A stretch of DNA of 64,000 bases, taken from assembly GCF_947179165.1 (NCBI RefSeq), contig NC_077243.1, positions 33,928,001 through 33,992,000 of the forward strand. Direction: 5' to 3'. Each line of letters begins with the position of its first letter. Position 1 is the first letter of the stretch. This document shows, piece by piece, positions 1-11,174 of this stretch. The position numbers and the translations under genes were made by a program. Under the pieces are notes generated by a model. The model made no database searches and had not been told where the DNA came from. It was given only the letters and a program-made list of their open reading frames with translations. This DNA is from Solanum dulcamara. Lineage: Eukaryota; Streptophyta; Magnoliopsida; Solanales; Solanaceae.

Positions 1-154
1 TAAATTAAAATATAAGATAACTAGGTCTCACAAAGAAAGAGATTCCATATATAATCAAGTAGTAGTAACAAATTTAATGAGACATTAAATTCAGGCACGA
101 GGCATCATCACCATCATCACAACTAAGAATGCCCTTTCATAATGTTTAAATAAT

Positions 155-1043
155 TTAAACTTGGTCATCCGTCAATTGGTATTGCTGGAGGATCTGAGCG
201 CAGCTAGCAAGAGGCTCATCGCGGAGAAAACCCATCGCATTGGCAAAACGGACATCGGAAATCATGCCATTGTTGCGGGTAAGGATGACCCGAGAACGAT
301 CACGGCCGGCATTGGCCTTTGCACAGGTGGGATCGGGGCTCTTAACCAGGACGACATCACACACATCGTCACCACGGTCACTGTTAACCAAGATATTGTA
401 TTCTCCTTGAGAGTTGGTCACACCTTCAACAGTGTAAGTGGGTGCCTCCGTGACCCTGTGCCTGCACTCAATTCTAACCTTTGCACCTGCCCATAAAACA
501 AGAAAAAAATTTAAAAGAAGGTAGTTGTAATCTTCTCTCAAGCATTCCGTCAAACACATAGGGACCAAAATTCTTCAACAGCAAAGCAAAAAACTTATGT
601 CTACCAAACAAGATATATTACATTATTAGATGTGCATATGTATGGAAGCTTCATATTAAATGTGTTAGATGCAGCTTCTGCAGATTTAGAACTACTATGG
701 CTTAAATCAGAATAAGAATTTTGAGCCTTCATGAGAATGGACTACACAGCATTTGTTAAGATTAAGGTACTAGTAGATCTACAAAGCGGAACTGTAAAAC
801 CCATTCAAGAAAAAATACTCAAAATAGCGAGAACCTTATACTGATCTTGAGAAGAGAAACAGTTAAAACATATGAAGGGGTGCAGTTACCGGCGAGGTAC
901 TTGGTAGCAGGTGTCTCAAAACCGCAGCGGCAAGTGTGGCAGTAAGCTTTACCCTTGACAAGTAAAGGGTTGCCGACTGAAGTGGCAGAAGAAATTGATG
1001 CAAAGAGTAAACAAATAGAGAAAAATGCAACCAATCTTGCCAT
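155..1043 (-). CDS. Ole e 1-like secreted protein (pollen allergen / extensin family), two exons
   Basis: Exon 1 is 890-1043 and exon 2 is 155-486. The intron (487-889) has a GT donor after ...GCCG and an acceptor ...GGGCAG, and splicing completes a glycine codon. The product is 161 aa, normal for the family. Residues 1-20 are a hydrophobic signal peptide, so the protein should enter the secretory pathway or cell wall. The Ole e 1 domain follows, with YCHTCRCGFETPATKYLAG at 34-52, ECRHR at 58-62 and FANAMGFLRD at 132-141. Cysteines lie at 35, 38, 40, 59, 94, 106 and 147, matching the disulfide pattern of the family. The ATG sits in a good plant context (aaaaccATGGC). An ATG further upstream in the same frame is less likely because it would put the signal peptide inside the chain. 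The family is found in pollen and many other tissues and its biochemical role is unclear. No break is seen; this is the only gene here that looks functional. Confidence 0.9.
487..889 (-). other. Intron of the Ole e 1-like gene
   Basis: A 403-bp AT-rich intron with GTAACT donor and GGGCAG acceptor on the minus strand. Both flanking exons are in frame across it. No repeat was recognised inside it. Confidence 0.85.
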
Positions 1044-1199
1044 GGTTTTACTTGTGAAAATTGTTGGTTTGCCACAAAAATGAATTGAAATGAATGTGAG
1101 AAAATAGTTTGGGAAGTGAAAGTGAGAATAAGATATCCCCTGTGGATGTATCCAGAGATATGGGCAGGCAAAGTGGAGCCAATGTATCAAATATTCGAC

Positions 1200-1594
1200 A
1201 TCATTTTGTTTTTATGCAACTTCGAAATTCAAAAAATAAAATACATTAAACTACTTTAAGTTAAATTATGATTTGCTATAAGACTAAAATTCCACCACAT
1301 CATCTATGAAATAAATAAATATATCAAACCCTATGAATAAGTCAAAAGCCATAAAATGCAACATAGTGAATGGCAAATTTCATATTAAGTGTTAATGCTA
1401 ATTAAAATTGTAAAGTAATAAATTATAATTTAACATGGTCAAATTGAACAAAACAGGAAGAAAGACAAGCGAGCGTACGTTGCGCCAATCTTCTCACTAA
1501 TTTCGGTGTATGGATTCCACCGTCCCCAATATTGCGGACTTCCCCCTTCTATTACGTTATGCAGAACTTTTTCCCGAATGACTATTATGGGAAT
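1200..1594. other. Intergenic spacer, AT-rich
   Basis: About 390 bp between the 5' side of the Ole e 1-like gene and the 3' tail of the LINE. It should contain the upstream region of the gene. No convincing TATA box, gene or repeat was seen. Confidence 0.5.
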
Positions 1595-1610
1595 ACAACA
1601 ACAACAACAA
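1595..1610 (-). repeat. (TTG)5 3' tail of the RTE LINE
   Basis: Read as (CAA)5 on the plus strand, immediately after the conserved 3' UTR block of the LINE. It marks the 3' terminus of the element. Confidence 0.8.
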
Positions 1611-1920
1611 TCCAGTGAAATCCCACATCGTGGGGTCTGGAGAGGGTAGAGTGTACGCAGACCTGACTCCTACCAATGTAGAACGGCTGTTTCCGAAAGA
1701 CCCCCGGCTCAATAAAAGCATAGAAAAAGGTCAGACAAGAATATTAGAATAAATAAGTAGATGACGAAAACGGTCCAAACAATATTATAATCAAAGCACA
1801 AAAACAGTAGATATTATTATTGGATAATAACATAAATACCATAAATAGCATACATCAGAGTACAAGAAATCATAGTGCGTTAATACGTCTACGAATAAGG
1901 GAGAATAAAACCATTATGTA

Positions 1921-3993
1921 CTAGCCTTCTACCCTAATGTGTGTCCTCCACACCCTCCTATCTAGGGTCATGTCCTCGGTAAGTCATAAATGCGCCATGT
2001 CCTGTCTGATCACCTCTCCCCAATATTTCTTCGGCCTACCCCTACCTCTTCTGAAACAATCCATGGCCAGCCTCTCACATCTCCGCACTGGTGCATCTGG
2101 GACTCTCCTCTTCACATGTCCAAACCATCTCAGTCGCGTTTCCCGCATCTTGTCTTCCACCGAGGCCACTCCTACCTTTTCTCGAATAGCCTCATTTCTA
2201 ATCTTGTCACTCCTGGGATGCCCACACATCCATCTCAACATTCTCATCTCGGCAACCTTCATCCTTTGCACGTGGGAGACCTTAACTGGCCAACACTCCG
2301 CCCCATACAACATAGCTGGTCTAACGACCACTTTGTAGAACTTGTCCTTAAGTTGTGGTGACACCTTCTTGTCACATAACACACCGGAGGCGAGCCTCCA
2401 TTTCATCCATCCTGCCCCAATACGGTGTGTGACATCCTCGTCGATCTCTCCGCTGTCTTGCATGATAGAACCAAGGTACTTAAAACTACTTCTCTTTTGG
2501 ATGACTTGGTCCCCGAGCCTAACTTCCGTGCCAACCTCTTGAGGTGTCTCACTGAACTTGCACTCTAGGTACTCTGTCTTGGTCCTACTCAGCTTAAACC
2601 CCTTAGACTCCAAGGTGCATCTCCAATCTTCCAGCTTAGCATTAACTCCGCTACGAGTCTCATCGATGAGGACTATGTCGTCTGCAAAAAGCATACACCA
2701 TGGCACCTCACCTTGAATTTGTCGCGTCAATCCATCCATCACCAAGGCAAATAGGAACGGGCTAAGAGCTGATCCTTGGTGCAACCCCATCATAACTGGG
2801 AAGTGTTCTGAGTCCCCTCCTATTGTCCTTACCCTGGTTTTGGCACCCTCGTACATGTCCTTGATCACCCTTATGTACGCTACATGTACACCTTTAACCT
2901 CCAAACATCTCCATAGTATCTCTCGTGGGACTTTATCGTAAGCCTTTTCCAAGTCGATGAACACCATATGCAAGTCTCTTTTCCTCTCCCTATATTGCTC
3001 CATTAGTCTCCTCATAAGGTGTATGACTTCTGTAGTTGAGCGTCCCGGCATAAATCCGAACTGGTTCTCTGAAATAGAAACGCCTCTCCTCACCCTCATC
3101 TCTACTACTCTTTCCCACACTTTCATAGTATGGCTTAGAAGCTTAATACCTCTATAGTTGTCACAGCTCTGGCTATCCCCTTTATTTTTGTAAAGCGGGA
3201 TAATGATGCTCGATCTCCATTCTACGGGCATCGTTGTCATCGTAAAGATGACATTAAATAACCTAGTCAGCCATTCCAAACCTACCGAGCCCGCACTCTT
3301 CCAAAATTCTCCAGGAATCTCGTCAGGTCCGGTCGCTCTTCCCCAACGTATCCTACGAACAGCATCCTTAACCTCATCGACCGTAATACTCCTACAACCC
3401 CCAAAATCGTGACTCCTTCCTGTATGTTCCAAATCTCCCAACATAATTTCTCTGTCCCCTTTTTCATTCAAAAGTTTATGGAAGTATGACTACCATCTTT
3501 GTTTGATAAGGGTTTCCTCTACCAATACTTTTCCGTCTTCGTCTTTAATGCACTTCACTTGATCCACATCGCGTTCCCTTCTCTCCCGGGCCCTGGCTAG
3601 CCTGAATAATTTTCTTTCCCCACCTTTCTCTTCCAGTTCAGCATAAAGACGTTCAAAAGCTGCTATTTTTGCCGTTGCAACCGCTGACTTCGCCTCCTTC
3701 CTCGCTATCTTATACAATTCTCCATTTTTTCACTTCTCCACCTCATCCTTGCTCTCCATCAACTTAGCATACGCAACCTTCTTTGCTTCCACTTTCCCTT
3801 GCACTTCTCCATTCCACCACCAGTCCCCTCGATGCCGACTACGACTGCCTGTCGAGACTCCTAGCACTTCCTTTGCTACAACCCTAATATAACTAGCTGT
3901 CCTATCCCACATATCGTTCGCATCCCCACTACTATCCCAGGCCCCCATATCCTTCAATTTCTCTCCCATCTCGAGGGCATTAACCGTTGTCAA
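1921..3993 (-). pseudogene. RTE LINE reverse transcriptase and C-terminal region
   Basis: The main open segment (1984-3471) carries the RT domain in order: a [11 protein letters not shown] block, [47 protein letters not shown] and the catalytic [11 protein letters not shown] (FADD codons at 2677-2688). The C-terminal region has [16 protein letters not shown] and [10 protein letters not shown]. Upstream in the same frame, 3490-3717 and 3730-3993 encode the lysine-rich linker between endonuclease and RT. They are cut by in-frame stops at 3490 and 3730. A further stop at 1984 truncates the usual C-terminus: the frame continues with LTEDMTLDRRVWR to a second stop at 1921. The RT core itself is uninterrupted, so decay is moderate. 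The role was copying element RNA at a nicked target. Confidence 0.85.
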
Positions 3994-4014
3994 ACTCCCC
4001 CATCTGATCCTAGG

Positions 4015-4868
4015 TCATTCTTCCCCGACCCTCCTCGTTCTTGTCATCTTTATCCCTAAATCCATCACTAAGAGCTTATGTCGGGTTGTAAGGTTGTCGA
4101 TCGGGATGACCTTACAGTCTTTGCACAAACCCTTATCATCCTTCCCGAGGAGTAAAAAATCTATCTGAGTTTTAGCCACTGAGCTACGAAAGGTTACCAA
4201 GTGGTCCTCCTTCTTTGGGAAACTCGAGTTGGCTATCACCAATCTGAAAGCTCTTGCGAAGTCCAATAGTGCGGTTCCTCCTCCATTTCTATCCCCGAAG
4301 CCAAAGCCCCTATGCACATCATCATACCCTCCCGAAATAGATCCGATGTGCCCATTGAAATCCCCTCCCACGACAAGCTTCTCAGTAGGTGGTATGCCTC
4401 CCACTAACTCGTCCAACTGCTCCCAAAAACGCCTCTTATCCTCCTTGCATAAGCCTGCTTGCGGCGCATAAGCACTAATAACGTTCAATGTGATCCCTTC
4501 AACGACCATTTTAATCGACATCATCCTATCATTGACTCTCCTAACCTCCACCACCTGATCCCTTAAATCATGTCTATTAAAATGCCTACCCCATTTCTAT
4601 ACTTCGATTTACCAGAAAACCAAAGCTTATACCCGTCTACCTCCTTAGCTTTAGAGCTGACCCATTTTGTCTCCTGGACACAGGCTATATTAATCTTCCT
4701 CTTCTTTAGAATCTTAACCAGTTCTATGGATTTACCCGTTAACGTCCCAATGTTCCAAGAACCTATTCTCAGTCTAGACGCTCCTTTATCCAACTTACCT
4801 CTCCTTACCCTCGTCCCCATCCATGAGCGAGAACATGACCCTAGTCTACCATCACTATCCAAAGCCAC
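4015..4868 (-). pseudogene. RTE LINE AP-like endonuclease domain
   Basis: The N-terminal part (4563-4868) contains the endonuclease blocks LRIGSWNIGTLTGK and ACVQETKW. The rest (4015-4554) has ISAYAPQAG, VVGGDFNGHIG, a TQIDFLLL block and the TRHKLLVMDL end. These are the metal-binding and catalytic regions of APE-type endonucleases that nick the target for LINE insertion. The two parts are in different frames; comparison with the expected spacing suggests a single-base loss near 4572. A stop at 4015 separates the domain from the linker and RT. Confidence 0.8.
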
Positions 4869-5120
4869 GAAAATGCATAAGAACTAATAAATTATTCGGG
4901 AGTTTAAAATCGGCAAAATGTAACTACCAGTATATGAACAAAGGATAGAATATAAAGATATAAAAACCGGAGGTACCAACTCCGGTAGAAATGAACCTGG
5001 TTGCCGTCGGAAAATACTGCTCACGTCGGAATACTGTTCACGTCGGCGTACTTAGTTGAGTTGCAACGGTTGTTCGTCACCGAAAATATAGATCTGTACA
5101 CCTGGAATAAAAAAAAAATA

Positions 5121-5180
5121 CTTTGCCGGAAAAACTAGAGTTTCGCCGGAAAAACTGAAGCTTCGCCGGAAAAACTTAAG
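5121..5180 (-). repeat. Three tandem ~20-bp GCCGGAAAAACT units
   Basis: Units start near 5121, 5141 and 5161, each ttcGCCGGAAAAACT plus a short variable tail. They lie upstream of the LINE endonuclease on the minus strand and look like repeats in its 5' leader. Confidence 0.6.
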
Positions 5181-5190
5181 ATCTGGATGG

Positions 5191-5734
5191 ATCTGTCTAG
5201 ATCTGTCTCTAAGAAGCTTTACTTAGCTGATTCCAACTCCATTGGATGAAGCTATATGCAAGAATCAACCAACTACTAAGATCAGCACTACAAGGTCTTT
5301 TACTACACCAAACTCCCTACAAGAAATATATACTAAGCACAATAGAACAATAGGAAATACTATACAAAGCAACTAGCTGTAGAAGTCGTACCAACACAAG
5401 AAAGGTTGCAAAAATACCCTAAATAGCTTATTCAGATGCTGCTTAGCGAGAGGCACTCAAAAATTAAAGATTAAGGGATAGAAAGCACCGAAATTAGTAT
5501 GATTTTCTTGGTCAAATTGTCACTGTACTGTTCGCCGGAATCTTGTATCTGGGTCAGATCTGTAATACTACCTGGTAATTACATTAGATAGTTGTTTACC
5601 CGTAAAATGTTATATTTGAAGACCTATGGTCCTTTGCATGTCATAATTAGATGAAAAGAAAAGGCAACCTGGTGCACTTAAGCTCCCGCTATGCACAGGG
5701 TTAGATGAACAAGATTAAAATTCTTTATCATGTG
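5191..5734. other. Unassigned AT-rich sequence with a possible SINE fragment
   Basis: No gene is seen. At about 5661-5700 the run GGTGCACTTAAGCTCCCG followed by CTATGCACAGGG resembles the 5' part of a common Solanaceae SINE, here cut off after about 40 bp. The rest is unassigned and may include more of the LINE leader (another GCCGGAA at about 5532). Confidence 0.35.
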
Positions 5735-5998
5735 TGTACAAATGAGAGTGAGACTTATGATTTTTGAGAGAGTGGAGACATGACTAACAATATTGCAGAG
5801 ATTATACAACTGCAAGATCAGAATAGATATGATTTTTACAATTCTATTGACTTAAAATATTTTTGACAAGTGTGTTAATGATTGATATTGATTGGCGATT
5901 GGCGATTGTTTGCTCAGTGCTTATTGATTGACATGCTAGTTAAAGTCTGAAAGGTAACATGTTAGAAAGGAGTACATGTCTATATTCACATAAATGTA
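5735..5998 (+). repeat. Element C 5' LTR, piece 1
   Basis: Matches 56943-57194 with scattered differences, beginning with GAGTGAGACTTATGATTTTT and ending CACATAAATGTA. It stops exactly where the next piece (34790) begins in the uninterrupted copy. The left edge is truncated near 5735. Confidence 0.65.
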
Positions 5999-6012
5999 CA
6001 AGATCTAAAACC

Positions 6013-6026
6013 CCGTGCTAGCACGG
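6013..6026 (-). other. Terminal palindrome of the Helitron-like segment
   Basis: CCGTGCTAGCACGG is a perfect 14-bp palindrome near the left boundary. Plant Helitron 3' ends carry a short GC-rich hairpin about 10-12 nt before the end, which fits its position. Confidence 0.45.
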
Positions 6027-6135
6027 ACCCAATGAAAATGTAGAGGTGGCGAGAAGATACAAACTTTTATATATTTAGTTGAAGAAAACATTTTGAGTAG
6101 GCAAAATAGTCGCCACCACAGGTTTAGATATATGT

Positions 6136-6454
6136 CGTGGCGGATGCAAGATTTCAATTTAGGGGATTCAACATATAAAGAAATAAGCAAAGGAAAATTA
6201 GACGCCCGCAAAATTTTAACCTGCTTCCCATTTTTCTCTACACCGTCGAACCTTTTTTAAAAAAATATCATTTTTTTTAACTTTCACTTTGCAGTGTCCT
6301 ACTTTATTTTAAACTTTTTCTATTTTTCTTTCAAATTAATACCCCACAAAAAATTCTGAAAAAAATATAAGCATTGAATTATTAATATCATCATATATTT
6401 TTTTTTGAAATTGATAGTAATAATTCAATATTTATATTTTTTTAAGAATAATAT
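6136..6454. repeat. Left half of a GTGGCGGA-ended dispersed repeat
   Basis: CGTGGCGGATGCAAGATTTC followed by a ggggattcaacatataaag block begins a common Solanaceae repeat. Its other end, ...GTAGCTCCGCCACG, is at 24402-24412. The Tat-like element at 6455-23719 appears to have inserted into its middle. The part from 6230 to 6454 is AT-rich filler. Confidence 0.5.
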
Positions 6455-7371
6455 TATAATTATTTAAAATTTATTACATATAAATTTATAAATGATTTGA
6501 ATTATATTAAATTTAAGATATATTAATCCAAATAAATATTATGGATTAATATAATTGGATTAATTATTTAAATTCACTAAATATGAATTTAATTAAAGTC
6601 CAATTTTATTAGGTTGATCCATTGATTTGGGCTACAAAGATGAGCCCACTTTGTTAAGCCCAATATCATCTTATCCTAGAGACCCATTTTGATGTCACGT
6701 GTCAAGTGACATGTCATGCCAAGTTAAACAAAAAAGCCAATAGGATCATGCCATATGTCAGAATGACAAACTCATTCGCTAAAGCCCATTATGTCATGCC
6801 ACTTAAATCTGATTAACCGAAGGAAAACCTGTTTTCATCAAAATTCCTCTATTCCACAACTTTAAATAGGGGTCTCATAATTCAGAAAAAAAATATCAGA
6901 ATTCTAACAAGAAACCAGAGAGAGCTTGTGGATCAAACGCCACATATTTCTCTACAAGCTACAAGTTCAAGAATTCAAGATCAAGTTCAAAAACAACTCA
7001 AGATCAAGACCACCACATTCAAGAACAAGCCCAAAAGCCCTTGAATTCAAGTTCAAGTTCAAGAACAAGTCAAGATCAAGATCATCAAATTCAAGAACAA
7101 GTAAAGTTCAAGATCATCAAATTAACAAATCAAGATCAAGACCACAAAATTCAAGATCAAGCCCAAAAGCCCTTGCATTAAAATAACAAGTCTAGATCAA
7201 ATCCATCAAATTCAAGATCAAGCTCAAAAGCTCTTGAATTTATATTCGAAAAGATGAATAAGTGGATACATAGAGATTGTAACACTCATATTCAAAAATC
7301 AAATACTACGATTGTTGCGAAATTTTCCGTTCTTGATTATTGTTTCCTCGATGCGAATTTTATTGTCTACA
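6455..7371 (+). repeat. 5' LTR of the Tat-like element
   Basis: 917 bp, matching 21095-23719 apart from two inserts in the latter. A TATA-like TTTAAATAGGGG lies at about 6863. Downstream is a CAAGATCAAG-rich stretch (6960-7230), a low-complexity part of the transcribed LTR. Confidence 0.8.
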
Positions 7372-7400
7372 AATTCTGGCATGCCCAGTGGAACCATCTC
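7372..7400 (+). other. Candidate primer-binding site of the Tat-like element
   Basis: Three bases after the LTR end comes tcTGGCATGCCCAGTGGAAC. It starts with TGG, as expected for pairing to a tRNA 3'-CCA end. The tRNA species was not identified. Confidence 0.5.
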
Positions 7401-7441
7401 TACCTCTCATCTCAACTTTTCAAGCATAAGAGAATATCAAA

Positions 7442-9011
7442 ATGACTTCTAAGAAGATCAACTCCCAATCAACTTTCACCAAGATTGTTGACTCTAAGTT
7501 CTCTGCTGATGTAGAAGGAATTCTTGGTGTTACCTTCGGAAGCTTTGGAGCTGTCACGAGGAGCAAGGCCACTATGTTGGGACAACAAACATGTCAAGTG
7601 TCGTCCACATCAACTCCTGTTTTGGGTCCTCAACTCCAAAAGGATCAAAGTCCTCCACAAATGCTTCAGAGGAGGAAACAGTGTTGCTGAAAGGATCAAG
7701 AAGACTTTAGCTCTACTCGAGCGCTTTGGCTGAAAAGACTCTACCACAAATGGGAATCATGATTCAACTAGTAGATCCTCTCCACATGCACCGCATAATG
7801 TGAGTACATTGAAGATCAACTTACGCGATAATCCATGGTATTCTTCTACAATCCCAATGATTATGCAAGTAATGGTAACTGACGCTTCATCCACAAAGGA
7901 ACAACTTCCAAACCTGATGAAGTTAGTTGAAGGATTGACAAAGCATGTATGTCATCAAGAGTCTCAAATTGATAAGTTGATGGATAGGATGGAGGGTCTC
8001 TTAGACGGAGATGTCATTCATGCACCCGAAAAGGGTATAGAAGTTCAAGAGATTGAAGATCTTGGAAAACAGGCACCGCCAGTCAAGGATATACCAGTCT
8101 CTTCTGAAGGGATGATCTCACTCGATCGATTGAAGGAATTCATCAAAGGGACCATCAAAGATAAATATGAAGTTTCCAAGCCGTACACTATAAGAATTGA
8201 TAGCTTCAAAATGACTGTTGTTTATCAACCTCCCAAATTTCAGCAATTTGAGGGAAAAGGAAACCCAAAGAAACATATTGCTTACTTTATGGAGACATGC
8301 AATAATGCTGGGACATATGAAGACTATCTTGTGAAGCAGTTCATCCACTCTCTGAAAGGAAATGCCTTTGATTGGTACACTGATCTCTAGCCGAATTCTA
8401 TTGATAGTTGGGAGCAACTAGAGCATGAGTTTCTCAATCGCTTCTACAGCACAAGGTGCACTGTGAGCATGGTAGAACTCCCAAATACTCATCAAAGGAA
8501 GTATGAATCAGTCATAGACTTCATAAATTGATGGAGAAATGCAAGACTAAATTGCAAAGATAGATTCAGTGAAGCTTCTGCCATCGAAATGTGTATCCAA
8601 GGAATGCACTAGGAGCTTTTGTACATTTTACAGGGAATAAATCCAAAGTCTTTCGAAGATCTAGATACTCACGCTCACAATATGGAGTTGAGCATGTCTT
8701 CTGCAGGAAAAGATATGACATTTGTCCATGATCCTCGCAAAGGAAAGGACAAACATGAACCCCAAAGGTGGATGAAATTTGTGCCCAGGAATGATAAAGA
8801 ATCCATGAATATTAATGTATCGCCTGTGAATTTTACCAAAAAGAAAAGCAAAAGGAAAAGTGTGAAGATGACTTTTCAAGAGTGTCCGAATCGAAAGTCA
8901 ACCTTGAGGGAGATGCAAGAAAAGGAATACCTATTCGTAGATTCTGATGTCTCTAAAATTTTTGATGAGTTGCTTGAACTAAAACTCATTGAGTTGCTAG
9001 AGATGAAGTGA
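7442..9011 (+). pseudogene. Tat-like gag polyprotein
   Basis: Starts with an ATG just after the PBS region (MTSKKINSQSTFTK...). The middle segment (7800-8390) contains the Retrotrans_gag core: VYQPPKFQQFEGKGNPKKHI, then VKQFIHSLKGNAFDWYTDL. The core continues in frame after a stop with a WEQLEHEFLNRFYSTR block. The segment 8619-9011 (YILQGINPKSFEDL...) is the C-terminal part. The gag forms the virus-like particle that packages element RNA. In-frame stops near 7688, 8388, 8528 and 8610 and frame changes between 7690 and 7800 break it. No zinc knuckle was recognised. Confidence 0.8.
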
Positions 9012-9421
9012 CCTGATGAAGCTGAAAAAACTAATAACCCAAATTATTGTAATTATCATAGACTTGTAAGTCACTCTCTTGAAAAATGTTTTGTCTTCAA
9101 GGATAAAGTTATGCGATTGGCTAACAAAAAGAAGATTGTCTTTGATGATGAGAATGCCAGTTCTAACCAAATATCTATCATATTCGACTCGCTTGATCCA
9201 GTCCAAATATATATTTCTGAAAAGCATAAAGAAGAGTCGTTGGAGCAAGACAAATCCCAAGTTGATGTAGACGATGAGGAAGGTTGGATTCTTGTGGTAA
9301 GGCAAAGACAGAATAAGAAAATTTGCAAAAAGAATCATCCAAACAACCAATCAGAAGAAAGATGGTGAGGATACTGAAAAAGTAGAAACCAATCAAGCAT
9401 CTAAAAAGGGGAAAGGTTGAA

Positions 9422-10321
9422 ATGCATCACCACCAGAAACCTCGACGTCCTGTGACTCTAGAGGAATTCTTATCAAGTTGGTTCTGTGCAAAGGCTACTC
9501 AAGACAGAATCAAGGCTTCATGTTTCAATGCTAATAAAGAAGAGATAATGAGTGAAACCTCACCAAAGGCATCTTCTGCTAATAGAGAAGAAACAACATA
9601 TGAAATTTTATCAAAGGTATCTCATTCACCCTCTAAAAATCCCGTTGAACCTTCTTCCCAAGAAGTGCATGCATGTGATACAAAAATCACATTTAGAGAT
9701 AATGATCTTCTGTTTGGTGAAACACTACATAATCGTCCTTTGTATATGGTGGGTCATGTGCTAGAGAAGAAGATAAACAGAATCCTGATAGATGAAGGAT
9801 CTGGAGTTAACATTTTTCCCATCCACACTTTGAAGGAACTTGACATCACAATTGAAGAACTTAGTGAAAGTCGTTTGCTGATACAAGGGTTCAATCAAGG
9901 AGGTCAGAGGTCCATAAGTTCAATCAAGTTAGAAATCCACATGGAAGATTTGTGATCAAGCGCATGGATGCATGTGATTGATGCAAAGACTTCATATAAC
10001 ATATTGCTTGGCAGAACTTGGGTACATGAGATCAAAATTATCTCTTCTTCTTATTATCAATGTTTAAAATACCTTGATGATGGAATTGAAAGGAAAATAG
10101 TTGCTGATGATAATCCTTTCATTGAAGTCAAATCACACCTTGCCGATGCAAAGTTCTATCTAAAGAGTTACATCGTGAAGAAAGAAAAACTCGACAACGT
10201 CAAATCGACCAAGTCTAATAAGACCGTAGGTGAAATAGTTGATGTGACTGTGGGGAAAGTCAATGTTGATATTAAGGAGCTATATTCCATTCTGAATGAA
10301 GGGAAGATCATGTCCTCATAA
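9422..10321 (+). pseudogene. Tat-like aspartic protease region
   Basis: RRPVTLEEFLSSWF marks the gag-protease junction of this lineage. The protease core follows: KITFRDNDLLFGE, then RILIDEGSGVNIFP, corresponding to the catalytic D-[ST]-G-[SA] flap, then LLIQGFNQGGQRSI. In place of the expected D-G/D-G-S there is D-E-G-S, so catalysis is doubtful. After a stop at 9953, the same frame family resumes with MHVIDAKTSYNILLGRTWVH (9968), the typical end of this domain. The protein would process the polyprotein. Confidence 0.7.
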
Positions 10322-11174
10322 AAGAAGCCGGCTTCTATACTCCGCTACCTTCCGAAGGTGAAGAAAGTAGAAGGTCAATCATCTTGCACCCAAGGAAATA
10401 TACTTAAAGGAACCCTTCCTATCAAACAGATTGATGCAATAAACTTATCTTCAAAGCTACCGAGGAAGTCAACTACCCAAAATCCATTGCAATATGTGGT
10501 ACTTCCTACAAGACTCACACGAGAAGGCTTTGACCCAAATGCTTACAAGTTATTCATGTAGGCCAAATACAACCTTAACGAGACTTCCAGTAGGGAAACT
10601 CCCATAGGAAGATACAACCAGGCAAGCACGTAAAGGCTTAGGCTATAGCCAACCGCCGCCAGTTCGCATATTCATAAGAAGGGAAAATAATAACTATATC
10701 ACTATAGAAGATGAGTCTATCACTTCAAACCAAAGGCCTTCCGTCTTTGATCAACTTGGGAAATCGACCACAAGAACTTCTGTGTTTGAGAGGTTAGGTC
10801 CGTTGAAAAAAAATAACGAGCACCGAAAAAATTACCTGAGGGTGACAATGCATGCTTCACCTATGATTCAGAAGGATTTCAAAAGTTTAATTCTTTCTAG
10901 AATGAAGAGACAAGTGAGACTTATGGTCTAATGTAAAGAAATGATAAAGGCAAAGACTCACACTGTGGTTTACACCAATGAGCGTAAGGAATATGAAGAA
11001 AGTGTAGGCTTCTCATATCATGTTACAACCCAGAGTGAGTGCAACATCTTATCTCAAATGAAGATTGATGAAGAGTTTGGAGATATTGCCTGGTGCTATC
11101 ACATATCTATCAATGACAATAATCCTTAAGAAGAGGAAGATGTTAGAGATGCTCCTCCAGAATTAGAAGAAGAA

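Larger units (their letters stand above)
1595..5190 (-). mobile_element. RTE-clade LINE (non-LTR retrotransposon), degenerate
   Basis: On the minus strand the order is 5' leader, AP-type endonuclease (4868 to 4015), linker, reverse transcriptase (3471 to 1984), 3' UTR, then a (TTG)5 tail seen as (CAA)5 at 1595-1610. Endonuclease before RT in one reading frame, an RT box with FADD, and a (TTG)n tail instead of poly(A) define the plant RTE group. Shortly before the tail the 3' UTR has the gggGTCTGCGTACACTCTAccc-type block known from Solanaceae RTE LINEs and SINEs sharing their 3' ends. The 5' end is uncertain: three GCCGGAAAAACT units at 5121-5180 look like leader sequence, so 5190 is approximate. 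No clear target duplication was found. Several stops and a frameshift show that the copy is inactive. Confidence 0.85.

Noticed and set aside
161..496. 111-codon plus-strand frame
   Set aside because: Exact antisense of exon 2 of the Ole e 1-like gene, which has clear family motifs.
1937..2338. Plus-strand 133-codon frame and others opposite the LINE RT
   Set aside because: Shadows of the minus-strand RT, which has all conserved blocks.
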